A DNA stretch of 64,000 nt. Source: Chloroflexia bacterium SDU3-3. Lineage in GTDB: Bacteria; Chloroflexota; Chloroflexia; Chloroflexales; Roseiflexaceae. Below are positions 26,451 to 35,526 of this stretch, piece by piece. The stretch lies in assembly GCA_009268125.1 (NCBI GenBank), contig WBOU01000015.1:58209-122208 (forward strand), read 5' to 3'. Position numbers and translations under genes: made by a program. Numbering within the stretch: the stretch's first letter is position 1; each line of letters starts with the position of its first letter. The notes beneath the pieces were generated by a model. It saw only the letters and a list, made by a program, of their open reading frames with translations, was not told the DNA's origin and made no database searches.

Positions 26451-27134
26451 ATGTCGCTTTCCCGAGGGCGCTACCCCGCCCGTCTGACCCTGCCCGACAT
26501 CCCCGAGGATGTGCTGGAGCGCTATCGCCTGCACTGGCGCGGCGAGGCGCTGCACACCGCGCCCGAGCAGTTCGCGCCGCTCACCGCCGCCCAGCTCTTC
26601 GGCACCGACTCCCCGCTGACGGTCGATGTCGGCTGCGCCACTGGCGAGTTCGTCTGCGGCCTGGCCGAGCTGCACCCCGAGCGGCGCTTTCTGGGCATCG
26701 AGATGTCGCGCAAGCCGATCGAGCACGCGGTGGTGCGGGCCAGCGGCCTGGGGCTGGAGAACATCCGCTTTCTGCAGGCCGATGTGACCATGGTCGGCCC
26801 GCTGCTGGTGCCCGAGAGCGTGGCCACCTTCTCCATCCACTTTCCGGTGCCCTACACCACCACCCACAAGCGCAAGCACCACACCTACGGCCCGCGCATG
26901 CTCGATCACTACCTGCGCGCGCTGGTGCCCGGTGGCCGCATCAGCATCGTCACCGATAGCCCCGATGTGCGGCAGGACGTGCAGGCCATGATGGCCCACG
27001 AGCCGCGCCTGCGCGAGATCGCCCAGGATGGCTGGCAGCTCTCGCTCGACGAGCACCTGAAATCGCCCTACCAGCGGCTGTGGGAGAAGCGCGGGCGCGC
27101 GATCTGGCGCGCCGAGTACGAGAAGCAGGGCTGA
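26451..27134 (+). CDS. TrmB-like SAM-dependent methyltransferase with altered catalytic motif
   Basis: A 227-residue Rossmann-fold methyltransferase resembling tRNA (guanine-N7)-methyltransferase. The SAM site is VDVGCATGEFVCGLAE and FLGIEMSRKPIEHA, and the C-terminus keeps SPYQRLWEKRG, like the TxFExRG motif of TrmB. However, the usual FPDPWxK becomes FPVPYTT, losing the conserved acidic residue, so it may be a diverged paralogue with another target. TGGAGG precedes ATG 26451. The stop overlaps the next gene's start (TGATG). Confidence 0.75.
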   Translation: MSLSRGRYPARLTLPDIPEDVLERYRLHWRGEALHTAPEQFAPLTAAQLFGTDSPLTVDVGCATGEFVCGLAELHPERRFLGIEMSRKPIEHAVVRASGLGLENIRFLQADVTMVGPLLVPESVATFSIHFPVPYTTTHKRKHHTYGPRMLDHYLRALVPGGRISIVTDSPDVRQDVQAMMAHEPRLREIAQDGWQLSLDEHLKSPYQRLWEKRGRAIWRAEYEKQG

Positions 27135-28927
27135 TGACGGGATCGCAGATTCTGCTGATCGGGATCACGACGGCGGCGCTGGCCCTGATCGTCTCCAACA
27201 AGGTGCGCGCCGATCTGGTGGCGCTGCTGGTGGCGCTGGCCCTAGGCATCACGCGGCTGCTCACCCCCGAGCAGGCCCTGGCTGGTTTCAGCAACAGCGC
27301 CGTGATCACCATCGTGGGCCTGTTCGTGATCACCGCCGCGCTGGAGCGCACCGGCGTGGTGCAGTGGCTGGCCGACCGCCTGGCGCTGCTGGGCGGCGGC
27401 AGCGAGCTGCGGATCGCGGCCACCTTCATGGCGGCTGGGGCGGTGCTGTCGCTGGTGATGAACAATATCGCGGCGGGCGCGGTGCTGCTGCCCGCCGCCG
27501 TGAGCGTGGCGCGGCGGGCCAAGGTGCCCGCATCCAAGGTGCTCATCCCGCTGGCCTACGGCACGCTGTTCGGCGGCATGGCCACGCTGTTCACCACCGC
27601 CAACATCATCCTGAGCGGCAACCTAGAGGCCCAGGGCCAGCGCGGCCTGACCATGGTCGATTTTCTGCCCACCGGCGGCCTGATCGCGCTGGCGGGCATT
27701 GCCAGCATGCTGCTGGCGGGCCGCCACCTGCTGCCCCGCCGCGAGTCGGTGGGCCGCAGCGCCATGCGCCGCCCCGATCTGACCAAGACCTACCAGCTGG
27801 CCGAGCGGCTGTGGGAGGTGCGCGTGGGCCACGGCTCGCCGCTGATCGCCCTGCGCCTGAGCGACAGCGTGATCGGCGCACAGCTGGGCATCACGGTGCT
27901 GGGCATCTGGCGCGGGCGCGAGGCCAAGATCCCGGCCTCGGCAGAAGACGTGATCGCCGACGGCGATATTCTGCTGGTGCTGGGCCGCGAGGAGCGGGTG
28001 CGCCAGCTGGAGAACTATTCCACCACCATTGGGCGCAACAGCGCCGCCGAGGCCTCGCGGCTCTCGGTGCTGCTGGGCGAGGTGCTGATCGCGCCGCGCT
28101 CGCAGGCCATCGGCCAGACGCTGAAGGAGCTGCGCTTTCGCAGCAAGTTCGCCATGACCGCCGTGGCGATCTGGCGCGAGGGCCGGGCCTACCGCACCGA
28201 CGTGGGCGACTTCGAGCTAGAGGCGGGCGATGCGCTGCTGCTGGTCGGCCCCGCCGAGCAGTTTCAGCGCCTGGCCGAGGAGCCGGGCTTTATCGTGCTC
28301 GACCAGCCGCAGCGGCAGGCGGCGCAGACCACCCAGAAGGCCCCGCTGGCCCTGCTGATCACGGCGGGCATGCTGGCGCTGGCCGCCCTGCGGCTGGTGC
28401 CCACCCCCGAGGCCATGCTGGCGGGCGCGGCGCTGCTGGTGATCACTGGCTGCATGAACATGGAAGAGGCCTACCGCGCGATCGAGTGGCGGGTGGTAGT
28501 GCTGATCGCGGGCATGCTGCCGGTGGGCACCGCGCTGGTGGCCACCGGCCTCTCCGCCCAGGTGGGCGGCCTGCTCACCTCCGGCGTGTTTGCATCCAGC
28601 CCGCTGGCTCTGGTAGGCGGGCTGTTCGTGCTCACCGTGGCGCTGACGCAGTTTGTGGGCGGCCAGGTGGCCTCGCTGATCATCGGGCCGATCGCGGTGA
28701 GCGCGGCCATGCAGCTGGGCATCAGCCCGCAGGCCGTGGCGGTGGCGGTCTCGATCGCCTGCTCCACCGCCTTCCTCACCCCGATCGCCCACCCCGTGAA
28801 CGTGCTGATGATGGGCCCGGGCGGCTACAGCTTTGGCGACTTCGTGCGCGCGGGCGCGCTGATGACGGCGGTGACGCTGGGCATGCTGCTGGTGCTGATG
28901 CCGCTGCTGTGGGGCGTGGGGCTGTGA
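27134..28927 (+). CDS. SLC13-type permease with two RCK_C (TrkA_C) domains
   Basis: A 597-residue inner-membrane transporter of the DASS/SLC13 architecture: about five hydrophobic segments, a soluble insert of two RCK_C domains (about residues 210-400, with VIADGDILLVLGREE and FELEAGDALLLVGPAEQF), then another hydrophobic half. Such proteins are often annotated as sodium/sulfate or dicarboxylate permeases; the RCK_C pair suggests ligand regulation. ATG 27134 overlaps the TrmB-like stop by one base, so translation is coupled. Confidence 0.85.
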   Translation: MTGSQILLIGITTAALALIVSNKVRADLVALLVALALGITRLLTPEQALAGFSNSAVITIVGLFVITAALERTGVVQWLADRLALLGGGSELRIAATFMAAGAVLSLVMNNIAAGAVLLPAAVSVARRAKVPASKVLIPLAYGTLFGGMATLFTTANIILSGNLEAQGQRGLTMVDFLPTGGLIALAGIASMLLAGRHLLPRRESVGRSAMRRPDLTKTYQLAERLWEVRVGHGSPLIALRLSDSVIGAQLGITVLGIWRGREAKIPASAEDVIADGDILLVLGREERVRQLENYSTTIGRNSAAEASRLSVLLGEVLIAPRSQAIGQTLKELRFRSKFAMTAVAIWREGRAYRTDVGDFELEAGDALLLVGPAEQFQRLAEEPGFIVLDQPQRQAAQTTQKAPLALLITAGMLALAALRLVPTPEAMLAGAALLVITGCMNMEEAYRAIEWRVVVLIAGMLPVGTALVATGLSAQVGGLLTSGVFASSPLALVGGLFVLTVALTQFVGGQVASLIIGPIAVSAAMQLGISPQAVAVAVSIACSTAFLTPIAHPVNVLMMGPGGYSFGDFVRAGALMTAVTLGMLLVLMPLLWGVGL

Positions 28928-29049
28928 TCTTCTTCACGCCTCTGCCGCGCCGCTGTCATGAGATTGCCACGCCGTTCTCAGATCGCGGGTGATACAATAC
29001 CGCTGTGCCGCCGAACAACCCGCAACCCTGGCGGCTGGAGGTCTCCCGC

Positions 29050-29775
29050 TTGAACCGACTGACACAGCAGGGCGCGTATCGCTACAACGAGCTGCTCCAC
29101 GAATCGCGCTCTTTCCTCTCCCGGCGCTTCCCCACCGCGCTCTGGCAGGGCGACCCCGCGCAGCCCACGGTGGCGCTCACCTTCGACGATGGCCCGAGCC
29201 AGCGCGACCTGGGGCGCATCTTGGCGAGCCTGGATGCGGCGGGCGCGGTGGCCACGTTCTTCTTCATTGGCGAGAAGGTGCCCGCCGCCCCGCAGCTGGT
29301 GCGCGAGGTGGCCCGCGCAGGCCACCAGATCGGCCTGCACGGCTACCGCCACCGCCCCTTCACCAGCACGCGCCCCGAGCTGCTGCGCGCCGAGCTGCTG
29401 CTGGCCCGCACGCTGATCGGCAGGCTGTGCGGCTGGTGCCCCGAGCAGCTGCGCGACGTGCGCCCGCCCTACGGCATGTTTTCGCCCGCTACGCTGCGCG
29501 CCCTGGATCGCTGGGGCTACCGCGCGGTGATGTGGAGCCTGGTGCCCTTCCACTGGCAGATCAGCGCGCCCATGGCCCACGGCCAGATCCAGCGCCGCCT
29601 GCGCAGCGGCTCGCTGATCGTGCTGCACGAGGACATGGCCCACGGCCCGCCGGTGGGCGATCTGCTCGACACCACGCTGGCGCACATCCGTAGCGCGGGC
29701 CTGCGCACCATCACCATCGACGAGATGTGGCGCTCGCACCCCCGCGCGCCCTCGCCGCTGCCGTTGGCGGTCTAG
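29050..29775 (+). CDS. Polysaccharide deacetylase (NodB domain, CE4)
   Basis: A 241-residue metal-dependent deacetylase of chitin- or peptidoglycan-like polymers. CE4 motifs are present: TFDDGPSQRD with the Asp pair, the metal-binding HGYRHRPF and RPPYGMFS. No clear signal peptide is seen, so location is uncertain. I choose TTG 29050 because TGGAGG lies 8 nt upstream; the alternative GTG 29005 would coincide with the transcription start expected from TACAAT at 28993-28998. It stands 122 bp behind the permease gene. Confidence 0.83.
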   Translation: MNRLTQQGAYRYNELLHESRSFLSRRFPTALWQGDPAQPTVALTFDDGPSQRDLGRILASLDAAGAVATFFFIGEKVPAAPQLVREVARAGHQIGLHGYRHRPFTSTRPELLRAELLLARTLIGRLCGWCPEQLRDVRPPYGMFSPATLRALDRWGYRAVMWSLVPFHWQISAPMAHGQIQRRLRSGSLIVLHEDMAHGPPVGDLLDTTLAHIRSAGLRTITIDEMWRSHPRAPSPLPLAV

Positions 29776-29981
29776 CTCGCAGGGTCTATGCGTTCTGGAT
29801 AAAGCGCCGATTCTTGCACCACCAAGACTCCAAGACCCCAAGGAAAGAAGGGGACGAATACCACGAAGGCGCGAAGACACGAAGGGAAGAAAACCGATTC
29901 ATCATCAGGCGAGGCGTCATCAGAAAAAACGTATACGCCCTGCTCTAGCCCGCGCCACGCTGAATTGCGGGCGGCAAAAGC
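29776..29981. repeat. Intergenic region with a family B block (29795-29895)
   Basis: TGCACCACCAAGACTCCAAG and ACCACGAAGGCGCGAAGACACGAAG run in the same orientation as the block at 6050. No coding sequence is supported. Confidence 0.75.
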
Positions 29982-29990
29982 TGGTATAGT
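29982..29990 (+). promoter_or_regulatory. Extended -10 element upstream of the debranching enzyme
   Basis: TGGTATAGT, an extended -10, without a good -35. The same 9-mer occurs before the guanidinium exporter (62316), and close forms occur at 39076 and 55893. It predicts a leader of ~105 nt with a GC-rich segment. Confidence 0.45.
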
Positions 29991-30100
29991 AGATGTCTCA
30001 GATGTCTGATCGATTGTGTATGTGCCCTGCGGCGGGCGGCGGACGGCAGCGGGGCCATCCGCCGCCAGCGCCCGCCGCCAGAGCAGGGTAGGAGCTTCCG

Positions 30101-32209
30101 TTGACCGAGATCGATAGAACGCTGATCTTGCGGGCGCGTCACCGCTGGGAGGCCGAGGATGGGTCGCCCGCCCCGCTGGGCGTGCGCTGGATCCCCGCCG
30201 AGCAGGCCTATAACTTCGCGCTCTACTCGCGCCACGCCACCAGCGTCACGCTGCTGCTCTACGGCGAGCACGACGTGGTGGAGCCGTGCATCGAGTGCCC
30301 GCTCGATCATTTTCGCAATAAAACGGGCTATATCTGGCACTGCCGCCTGCCGCTGAAGGATATGAAGGACGCCACCTACTACGCCTACCGCGTGGATGGC
30401 CCCTTCGAGCCGCGCTACGGCCACCGCTTCAACCCCCAGAAGCTGCTGCTCGACCCCTACGCCCCGGCGGTGTTCTTCCCGCGCAACTTCAGCCGCGAGG
30501 CCGCCATCCGCCCCGGCAGAAACGACGGTATGGCCCCGCTGGGCATCATCCCGCCGCACCTGGCCCGCAGCACGGTGCCGCGCCCGCTGCGCCCCACCCA
30601 CACCCACGACACGGTGATCTACGAGGTGCACGTCAAGGGCTTCACCGCCCACCACTCCTCCGGCGTGTCGTTTGCCAGCCGGGGCACCTTCGCCGGGCTG
30701 ATCGAGAAGATCCCCTACCTGAAGGATCTGGGTGTGACCGCCGTGGAGCTGCTGCCGGTGCACCAGTACGACCCCGAGGAGGGCAACTACTGGGGCTACA
30801 TGACGCTCAACTTCTTCTCGCCCCACCACGCCTACAGCGCCTCCGGCGACGCCGTGGCCGAGTTTCGCGTGATGGTAGACGCCTTCCACGAGGCTGGGAT
30901 CGAGGTGCTGCTGGATGTGGTCTATAACCACACCACCGAGGGCGACGAGCGCGGCCCGACCTACAGCATGCGCGGGCTGGACAATAGTATCTACTACCTG
31001 CTGAAGGGCGCGCAGAACCACTACGCCAACGACGCAGGCACCGGCAACGTGCTGCGCTGCGCCCGCCCGGTGGTGCGCAAGATGATCATCGACAGCCTGC
31101 GCCTGTGGGCCGCCGAGATGGGGGTGGATGGCTTCCGCTTCGATCTGGCCTCGATCTTCACGCGCAACGACGACGGCAGCGTGAACCTCGGCGACCCGCC
31201 CATGATCGCCGAGGTCAGCTCGTTCGCCGCCGAGTACGACGTGCGCCTGATCGCCGAGGCCTGGGACATCGACAGCTACCAGCTAGGGCGCTCGTTCCCC
31301 GGTACCACCTGGCTGCAGTGGAACGGCAAGTTCCGCGACGACATCCGCGCCTTTGTGCGCGGCGACCCCGGCAAGGTGCCCGACCTGATGCGCCGCCTCT
31401 ACGGCTCGGATGACCTGTTCCCCGACACGCTGGCCGACGCCTACCGGCCCTACCAGAGCGTGAACTTCATCACCGCCCACGACGGCTTCTGCCTCTACGA
31501 TCTGGTGAGCTACAACCACAAGCACAACGAGGTGAACGGCCATAACAACATGGATGGCTCGGACAACAACATCTCGTGGAACTGCGGCTGGGAGGGCGAT
31601 GCGGGCGTGCCCGATGCGGTGATGCGCCTGCGCAAGCGCCAGGTGCGCAACTTCTTCACGCTGCTGCTGCTGGCCAACGGCACGCCCATGTTCTGCGCGG
31701 GCGACGAGTTCCTGAATACCCAGCGCGGCAACAACAACCCCTACAACCAGGATAACGAGATCACCTGGCTCAACTGGGATCTGCTGGAGCGCAACCGCGC
31801 CACCCACCGCTTTGTGAAGCACATGATCGCCTTCCGCAAGGCCCACCCGACCCTAGGCCGCAGCCGCTACTGGCGCGAGGACATCCGCTGGTATGGCGTC
31901 GGCCCCGCGCCCGACCTCGCGCCTTCGTCGCATAGCATCGCCTTCTGCCTGCACGGCGAGAGCCAGCTGGATGACGACCTGTACGTGATGATCAACGGCT
32001 ACCACTCCGACCTGCTGTTCGAGCTGCAGGAGGGCGCGCCCGGCCAGTGGCTGCGCGTGGTGGACACTAGCCTGCCCAGCCCCGACGACATCGCCGAGCC
32101 GGGCAGCCAGATCACGCTCTACACCCAGCACTACTCGGTGCGCGGGCGCTCGATCGTGGTGCTGCGTCGGCCCTTCCAGGGCAAGGAGCGCGAGGCCGCA
32201 AGCGGCTAG
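30101..32209 (+). CDS. glgX: Glycogen debranching enzyme (GlgX/isoamylase type, GH13)
   Basis: A 702-residue alpha-1,6-glucosidase-type enzyme that removes branches from phosphorylase-trimmed glycogen. It has an N-terminal CBM48-like domain (YNFALYSRHATSVTLLLY), then the GH13 barrel with nucleophile Asp348 (DGFRFDLA), acid/base Glu386 (LIAEAWD) and Asp461 (TAHDGF), and a C-terminal beta domain. GEEFL is replaced by GDEFLNTQ-RGNNNPYNQDN, as in GlgX. The start is TTG 30101, supported by TAGGAG at the right spacing. Confidence 0.93.
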   Translation: MTEIDRTLILRARHRWEAEDGSPAPLGVRWIPAEQAYNFALYSRHATSVTLLLYGEHDVVEPCIECPLDHFRNKTGYIWHCRLPLKDMKDATYYAYRVDGPFEPRYGHRFNPQKLLLDPYAPAVFFPRNFSREAAIRPGRNDGMAPLGIIPPHLARSTVPRPLRPTHTHDTVIYEVHVKGFTAHHSSGVSFASRGTFAGLIEKIPYLKDLGVTAVELLPVHQYDPEEGNYWGYMTLNFFSPHHAYSASGDAVAEFRVMVDAFHEAGIEVLLDVVYNHTTEGDERGPTYSMRGLDNSIYYLLKGAQNHYANDAGTGNVLRCARPVVRKMIIDSLRLWAAEMGVDGFRFDLASIFTRNDDGSVNLGDPPMIAEVSSFAAEYDVRLIAEAWDIDSYQLGRSFPGTTWLQWNGKFRDDIRAFVRGDPGKVPDLMRRLYGSDDLFPDTLADAYRPYQSVNFITAHDGFCLYDLVSYNHKHNEVNGHNNMDGSDNNISWNCGWEGDAGVPDAVMRLRKRQVRNFFTLLLLANGTPMFCAGDEFLNTQRGNNNPYNQDNEITWLNWDLLERNRATHRFVKHMIAFRKAHPTLGRSRYWREDIRWYGVGPAPDLAPSSHSIAFCLHGESQLDDDLYVMINGYHSDLLFELQEGAPGQWLRVVDTSLPSPDDIAEPGSQITLYTQHYSVRGRSIVVLRRPFQGKEREAASG

Positions 32210-32236
32210 GCGCGGCGTGATTTTCGGGCATACAGC

Positions 32237-32264
32237 GGCGGCGGGGGCATATGCCCCCGCCGCC
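32237..32264. terminator. Bidirectional hairpin between convergent genes
   Basis: A 28-bp self-complementary sequence (14-bp arms, GGCGGCGGGGGCAT and its complement) lies between the debranching enzyme gene and the HglS-like gene. There is no long T-tract on either side. Confidence 0.65.
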
Positions 32265-32273
32265 TTGCTGCGC

Positions 32274-33194
32274 CTAGCCCTTGCGCGAGGTCTGGCTGGC
32301 GTAGGTGCTCTCGAAGATCTTGTCGGCGTTGCCCGCCTCGAAGCCGTCGCGGCGCATGGCGCGGGTGATCTGGGCCTTGGGCAGGTGGGCGTAGGGCGCG
32401 AGCGGCCTGCGCTCGGCGAATTCCACGTACGACCCCGAGATCATGTGGCGCTCGCCCCCGGCGAACTCGGCCTCGATCATCTCGGCCACGGTCGAGCTCT
32501 GCAGCAGCCCGCCGTCGGGGCTGGACTTGATCGTGCCGCCCGCGTTGTTCAGCTTCAGCCCGTTGCGCTCCAGGAAGCTGTTGAAGGTCTCGATCGAGTC
32601 GTAGCCCACGGGCAGGTTGTGGATGCTGATCGTGAAGTGGTTGAGGTAGTAGCGGTTGTAGATCACCCAGGCGGCGTACTCGCTCTCGACGCTTAGCCGC
32701 TGGTAGTCGGCCCAGGTGGGCAGCCGCCACAGCGCGCGATGCAGGAACCCGTCGACCTGCGCGGCGTCGTCTAGGTCCAGGTCATCCACGGGGTCGTGCG
32801 TCACCTCGTCGGTGTACGAGCGGATGATGGCCTGGGCCTCGTCGCTCAGGTCGCCCACGCGCAGCTCGCTCACGAAGATGCGCGGGAAGTGCGGCGCGGG
32901 CGGGCTGTACCAGTAGGCGTCGAGCTTCTTGGTGGCGAAGGACAGCGGCTCGCGGCGCTCGTAGCCGTAGCGCAGGAAGATCTTCTCGAACGAGCGGATG
33001 CCGAGCTGGGGCACGCCCATGGTGCGGAAGGCGATGTGGTCGTTCTCGATGTCCTCGGGCCGCTCGATGATGCCCTCGCGCACCATCGCCCGCACGATGG
33101 TGCCCACGTCGGGCACGCGCTCCTGGTAGCGGCGCATCAGGCCGTCGAGGACATGCTGGAGGATGTCGTGCTGGTGGAGGGTAGCCGATGCCAT
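32274..33194 (-). CDS. hglS: 2-oxoadipate dioxygenase/decarboxylase (HglS/YdcJ, DUF1338)
   Basis: A 306-residue vicinal-oxygen-chelate-like iron enzyme. Family members oxidise 2-oxoadipate to D-2-hydroxyglutarate in lysine breakdown. Likely metal ligands are His in NDHIAFRTMG, His in YLNHFTISIHN and Glu in SGSYVEFAER. FEKIFLRYGYERR and FARIFVSEL-type strands fit the family. It is shorter than many DUF1338 proteins (often over 400 residues), so substrate preference could differ. ATG 33194 follows AAAGGAG. No other lysine catabolic genes are in the window. Confidence 0.78.
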   Translation of the reverse strand: MASATLHQHDILQHVLDGLMRRYQERVPDVGTIVRAMVREGIIERPEDIENDHIAFRTMGVPQLGIRSFEKIFLRYGYERREPLSFATKKLDAYWYSPPAPHFPRIFVSELRVGDLSDEAQAIIRSYTDEVTHDPVDDLDLDDAAQVDGFLHRALWRLPTWADYQRLSVESEYAAWVIYNRYYLNHFTISIHNLPVGYDSIETFNSFLERNGLKLNNAGGTIKSSPDGGLLQSSTVAEMIEAEFAGGERHMISGSYVEFAERRPLAPYAHLPKAQITRAMRRDGFEAGNADKIFESTYASQTSRKG

Positions 33195-33334
33195 ACTGCG
33201 CTCCTTTAGTGCAGAGGGTGGGAAACACCGTTGTTGCCACGAATGTCGGCACGGCTACTGTAGCGCACGCGCTGGCCCGCTGTCAAGGCTGAAGCCAGCT
33301 GGGAGCAGGTCCGATGCGTTCTCGATACACCGGC

Positions 33335-33450
33335 GATTCTTTACCACGAAGACGCGAAGGCACGAAGGGGGAAATCGCGAGCAATTTTGCGCCTCTGTGT
33401 TTTCGTGGTATTCGTTTTCTGTGTTTCTTGCCGTCTTGGTGGTGAAAAAT
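33335..33450. repeat. Family B repeat block
   Basis: TTTACCACGAAGACGCGAAG and GGCACGAAGGGGGA face GTGTTTTCGTGGTATTCG and CCGTCTTGGTGGTGAAAAA, so the two halves are partly complementary. Confidence 0.75.
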
Positions 33451-33537
33451 CTGTCGAGAGCGCATATGGCCTGCCAGCTGGGCGCATGCCACGCGGAGAC
33501 AGAGGTGACAGGGGAATTCGGTCCGCCAGCGCTTGGC

Positions 33538-33612
33538 CCAGCTTTCCCGCTGCGGTGGCGATTATGGCCAGCTGGCGTATCGCGGCGCCTTCGCCGGATG
33601 GGCGAGGCCGCA
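33538..33612 (+). repeat. Dispersed repeat family C, copy 1
   Basis: TTTCCCGCTGCGGTGGCGAT, TATGGCCAGC and CACCTTCG-like CGCCTTCGCCGGATGGGCGAG recur, slightly changed, at 42774-42845, there directly joined to tandem array 3. Confidence 0.75.
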
Positions 33613-33655
33613 TCAGGTCAACGGGCTACAGCTTCGATCAGGATGGTTGTGCTTG

Positions 33656-34049
33656 GTAGGTGGGTGGATGCCCTCCGCAGGGGCACTTTTTTGTTCAGAG
33701 CAGTCGGATGCGGCAGCGCCCATCCAAACGCGTGCCGGGGCATGCTGGACACGAGGAACGCCTGATGATGCCGTACCCTCGGTAGGCGATGCCGTGCCAG
33801 CGATGCGATCCGTGCAGTAGGGGCGGGTCTGGTGCCCGCCCACGCCGTCGTCATCGCCCGCATCGTCGGAACATTTGATGCGGGCGATGACGACAGCATA
33901 GAATACATCGCCATGCTGCGAGATCATCGGATGGATTTCGATGCAGATGGCGGACTGCGATGGGGCGGGCATGAAACCCGCCCCTACACCCGATGATCAG
34001 CATTGCGGGCATCGCTCCCGGCCCGCTGCTCGCAATGCTGATCATCGCT
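33656..34049. repeat. Partial family A copy (33656-33690) and a cluster of three large inverted repeats
   Basis: After a short family A fragment (GGTGGATGCCCTCCGCAGGG), three hairpins follow. The first has 18-bp perfect arms (33847-33864 with 33877-33894), the second is GGGGCGGG/CCCGCCCC (33962-33984), and the third has 17-bp perfect arms (33991-34007 with 34031-34047). GTAGGGGCGGGTCTGGTG near 33818 is the core also found at 26083. No gene is supported in this stretch. Confidence 0.85.
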
Positions 34050-34350
34050 GATGCCTACCCACCTGGCCCATGCGGCGAAGGTGCCGCTATGGTCTTCATG
34101 GCCATATGCACGAATGCTAGCTGCCAGCGGGCAGCATGGGAACACCCAAAATTGGCGGTTCCAAGGGGGCAATGTCCCCTGGCGGGGTTCACAGGGGCTG
34201 GCCCCTGTGCGCCGCCCGCGCAGGGCATCCACCCACTAAACAATTATTACCGCCATCACTGCTGGGAAACGCGTCAAAAAAGTGCCCCTGTTGAGGGGCA
34301 TTGCTCTTGGCGAGGTTTCAAGGGAGCGGAGCCTTTGGCACCGCCCGCAT
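34050..34350 (-). repeat. Dispersed repeat family A, copy 5, plus an adjoining partial copy
   Basis: Same orientation as the 6167 copy, with CCCATGCGGCGAAGGTGCCG, GGCCATATGCACGAATGC and CAGGGGCTGGCCCCTG. From ~34265 AAAAAAGTGCCCCTGTTGAGG starts a second, diverged end module, as at 6543. Confidence 0.85.
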
Positions 34351-34399
34351 CAGGCTGTCAGCAACCAGCTACGAGGAACCACCATGATGGAATCCGCAG

Positions 34400-34460
34400 C
34401 CAGGTCGGCCCGACCAGGCAACGCTCCAAGCATTGCCTACGGTCGACCCGACGCGGATGA
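34400..34460. repeat. Dispersed repeat family D, copy 1
   Basis: A 25-bp core at 34418-34442 (GCAACGCT, one variable base, CAAGCATTGCCTACGG) lies between imperfect arms containing GGTCGGCC and GGTCGACC. It matches the element at 43295-43418. Confidence 0.7.
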
Positions 34461-34493
34461 TCGAACCCGCATCCAAACATGCCTGCATGCGCC

Positions 34494-35381
34494 CTACGCG
34501 CTGCGCATGCGGTCGCGCAGCGAGATGATGGTTTGGCCGTAGGTGGTGCCCGGCACCGCCCACTTGCCGTTCAGCCCGATGATCGTGGGGGCCACGCCGC
34601 GGTAGGATGCGGGCAGCGGGCGCACCGTCATCGCATAGTCGATCAGTCGCTGCTGCATGTCGTTCTGCGGCGTCTTGAGCGCGTAGGCCAGCAGCCGCCC
34701 CAGGTGCGCCGCCACCGCGTCGTCATTCCACTCGGCGAAGCTCACGCCCTCGTACCAGCGGCCATCGCGGTAGGCCCAGCGCGAGGCGTCGCCGTTGGGC
34801 GGCGCGTCGGGCGCGCCCGGCATGCTCTGCCCGGTGACGCCGATGCCCGCCGGGTTGCGGCGCGGGCGCAGCGACCACCACGAGGTGATGCTGCCGGTCT
34901 CGTGGCACATCTGCGCGATGGCGAGGAACCAGTCCATCCCCGCCGCATCGCCCAGGCTCTGGTAGGCCGCCACGATCTGGGCCAGGTCGTAGTCGGTGTA
35001 GCTGGCGTCGGCTCGGGGGGCCAGCCAGCGCACGGCGGCGTCGGGGGGGCCGCTGGCCGGGCCGACGATCGGCGCGTCGCCGCTGGTGGGCGTGGCGGTC
35101 GGCCCGCTGGTGGGTGCGGTGGTGGCCGTGGGCTGTATGGTTGCGGTGGGCGTGCTGGTGGGCGTTGGCGTGGCCGTCGGTGTGGGCGTCGGCAGCGGCT
35201 TCATCACCAGGGGCAGCCACACCGGCCCCGCCGTAGGGGTGGCGCTGGGCGTGCTGGTGGCATCGGCGGTGGGCGTGGCCTCGTCGCTGGCGGTCGCGCC
35301 AGGCGCACGCAGCAGGTAGTCCACCCCGGCGAGCGTGCAGGTGGTGATGGCCACGGTCAGAAATTGTCGTCGTGATGGCAT
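34494..35381 (-). CDS. Tat-exported glucosaminidase-like peptidoglycan hydrolase
   Basis: A 295-residue secreted protein. The N-terminus MPSRRQFLTVAITTC carries a textbook twin-arginine motif (SRRQFL). A Thr/Pro linker of ~70 residues follows, then a glucosaminidase/lysozyme-like domain with FLAIAQMCHETGSITSWWSL and RRNPAGIGVTG; the Glu in CHETG is the probable catalytic acid. It would trim the glycan strands of peptidoglycan. ATG 35381 is chosen for the Tat signal; the frame is open upstream. Its promoter lies at 35425-35452. Confidence 0.82.
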   Translation of the reverse strand: MPSRRQFLTVAITTCTLAGVDYLLRAPGATASDEATPTADATSTPSATPTAGPVWLPLVMKPLPTPTPTATPTPTSTPTATIQPTATTAPTSGPTATPTSGDAPIVGPASGPPDAAVRWLAPRADASYTDYDLAQIVAAYQSLGDAAGMDWFLAIAQMCHETGSITSWWSLRPRRNPAGIGVTGQSMPGAPDAPPNGDASRWAYRDGRWYEGVSFAEWNDDAVAAHLGRLLAYALKTPQNDMQQRLIDYAMTVRPLPASYRGVAPTIIGLNGKWAVPGTTYGQTIISLRDRMRSA

Positions 35382-35424
35382 AGGGCCTATGGCTGTGCTC
35401 TTGGTGCGCGGGTGCGCCGGTTGC

Positions 35425-35452
35425 ATTATACTAGAAACCCTGCGCTTGCCAA
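35425..35452 (-). promoter_or_regulatory. Sigma70 promoter of the glucosaminidase gene
   Basis: Minus strand TTGGCA (35452-35447), 16-bp spacer, perfect TATAAT (35430-35425). Confidence 0.75.
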
Positions 35453-35526
35453 GGGAGCAAAACTGATACAAAATCCTGGTGCGCGGGCGCTGTTGCCCGC
35501 GCCGCCGAGCAGAACCGAGGGCGATC

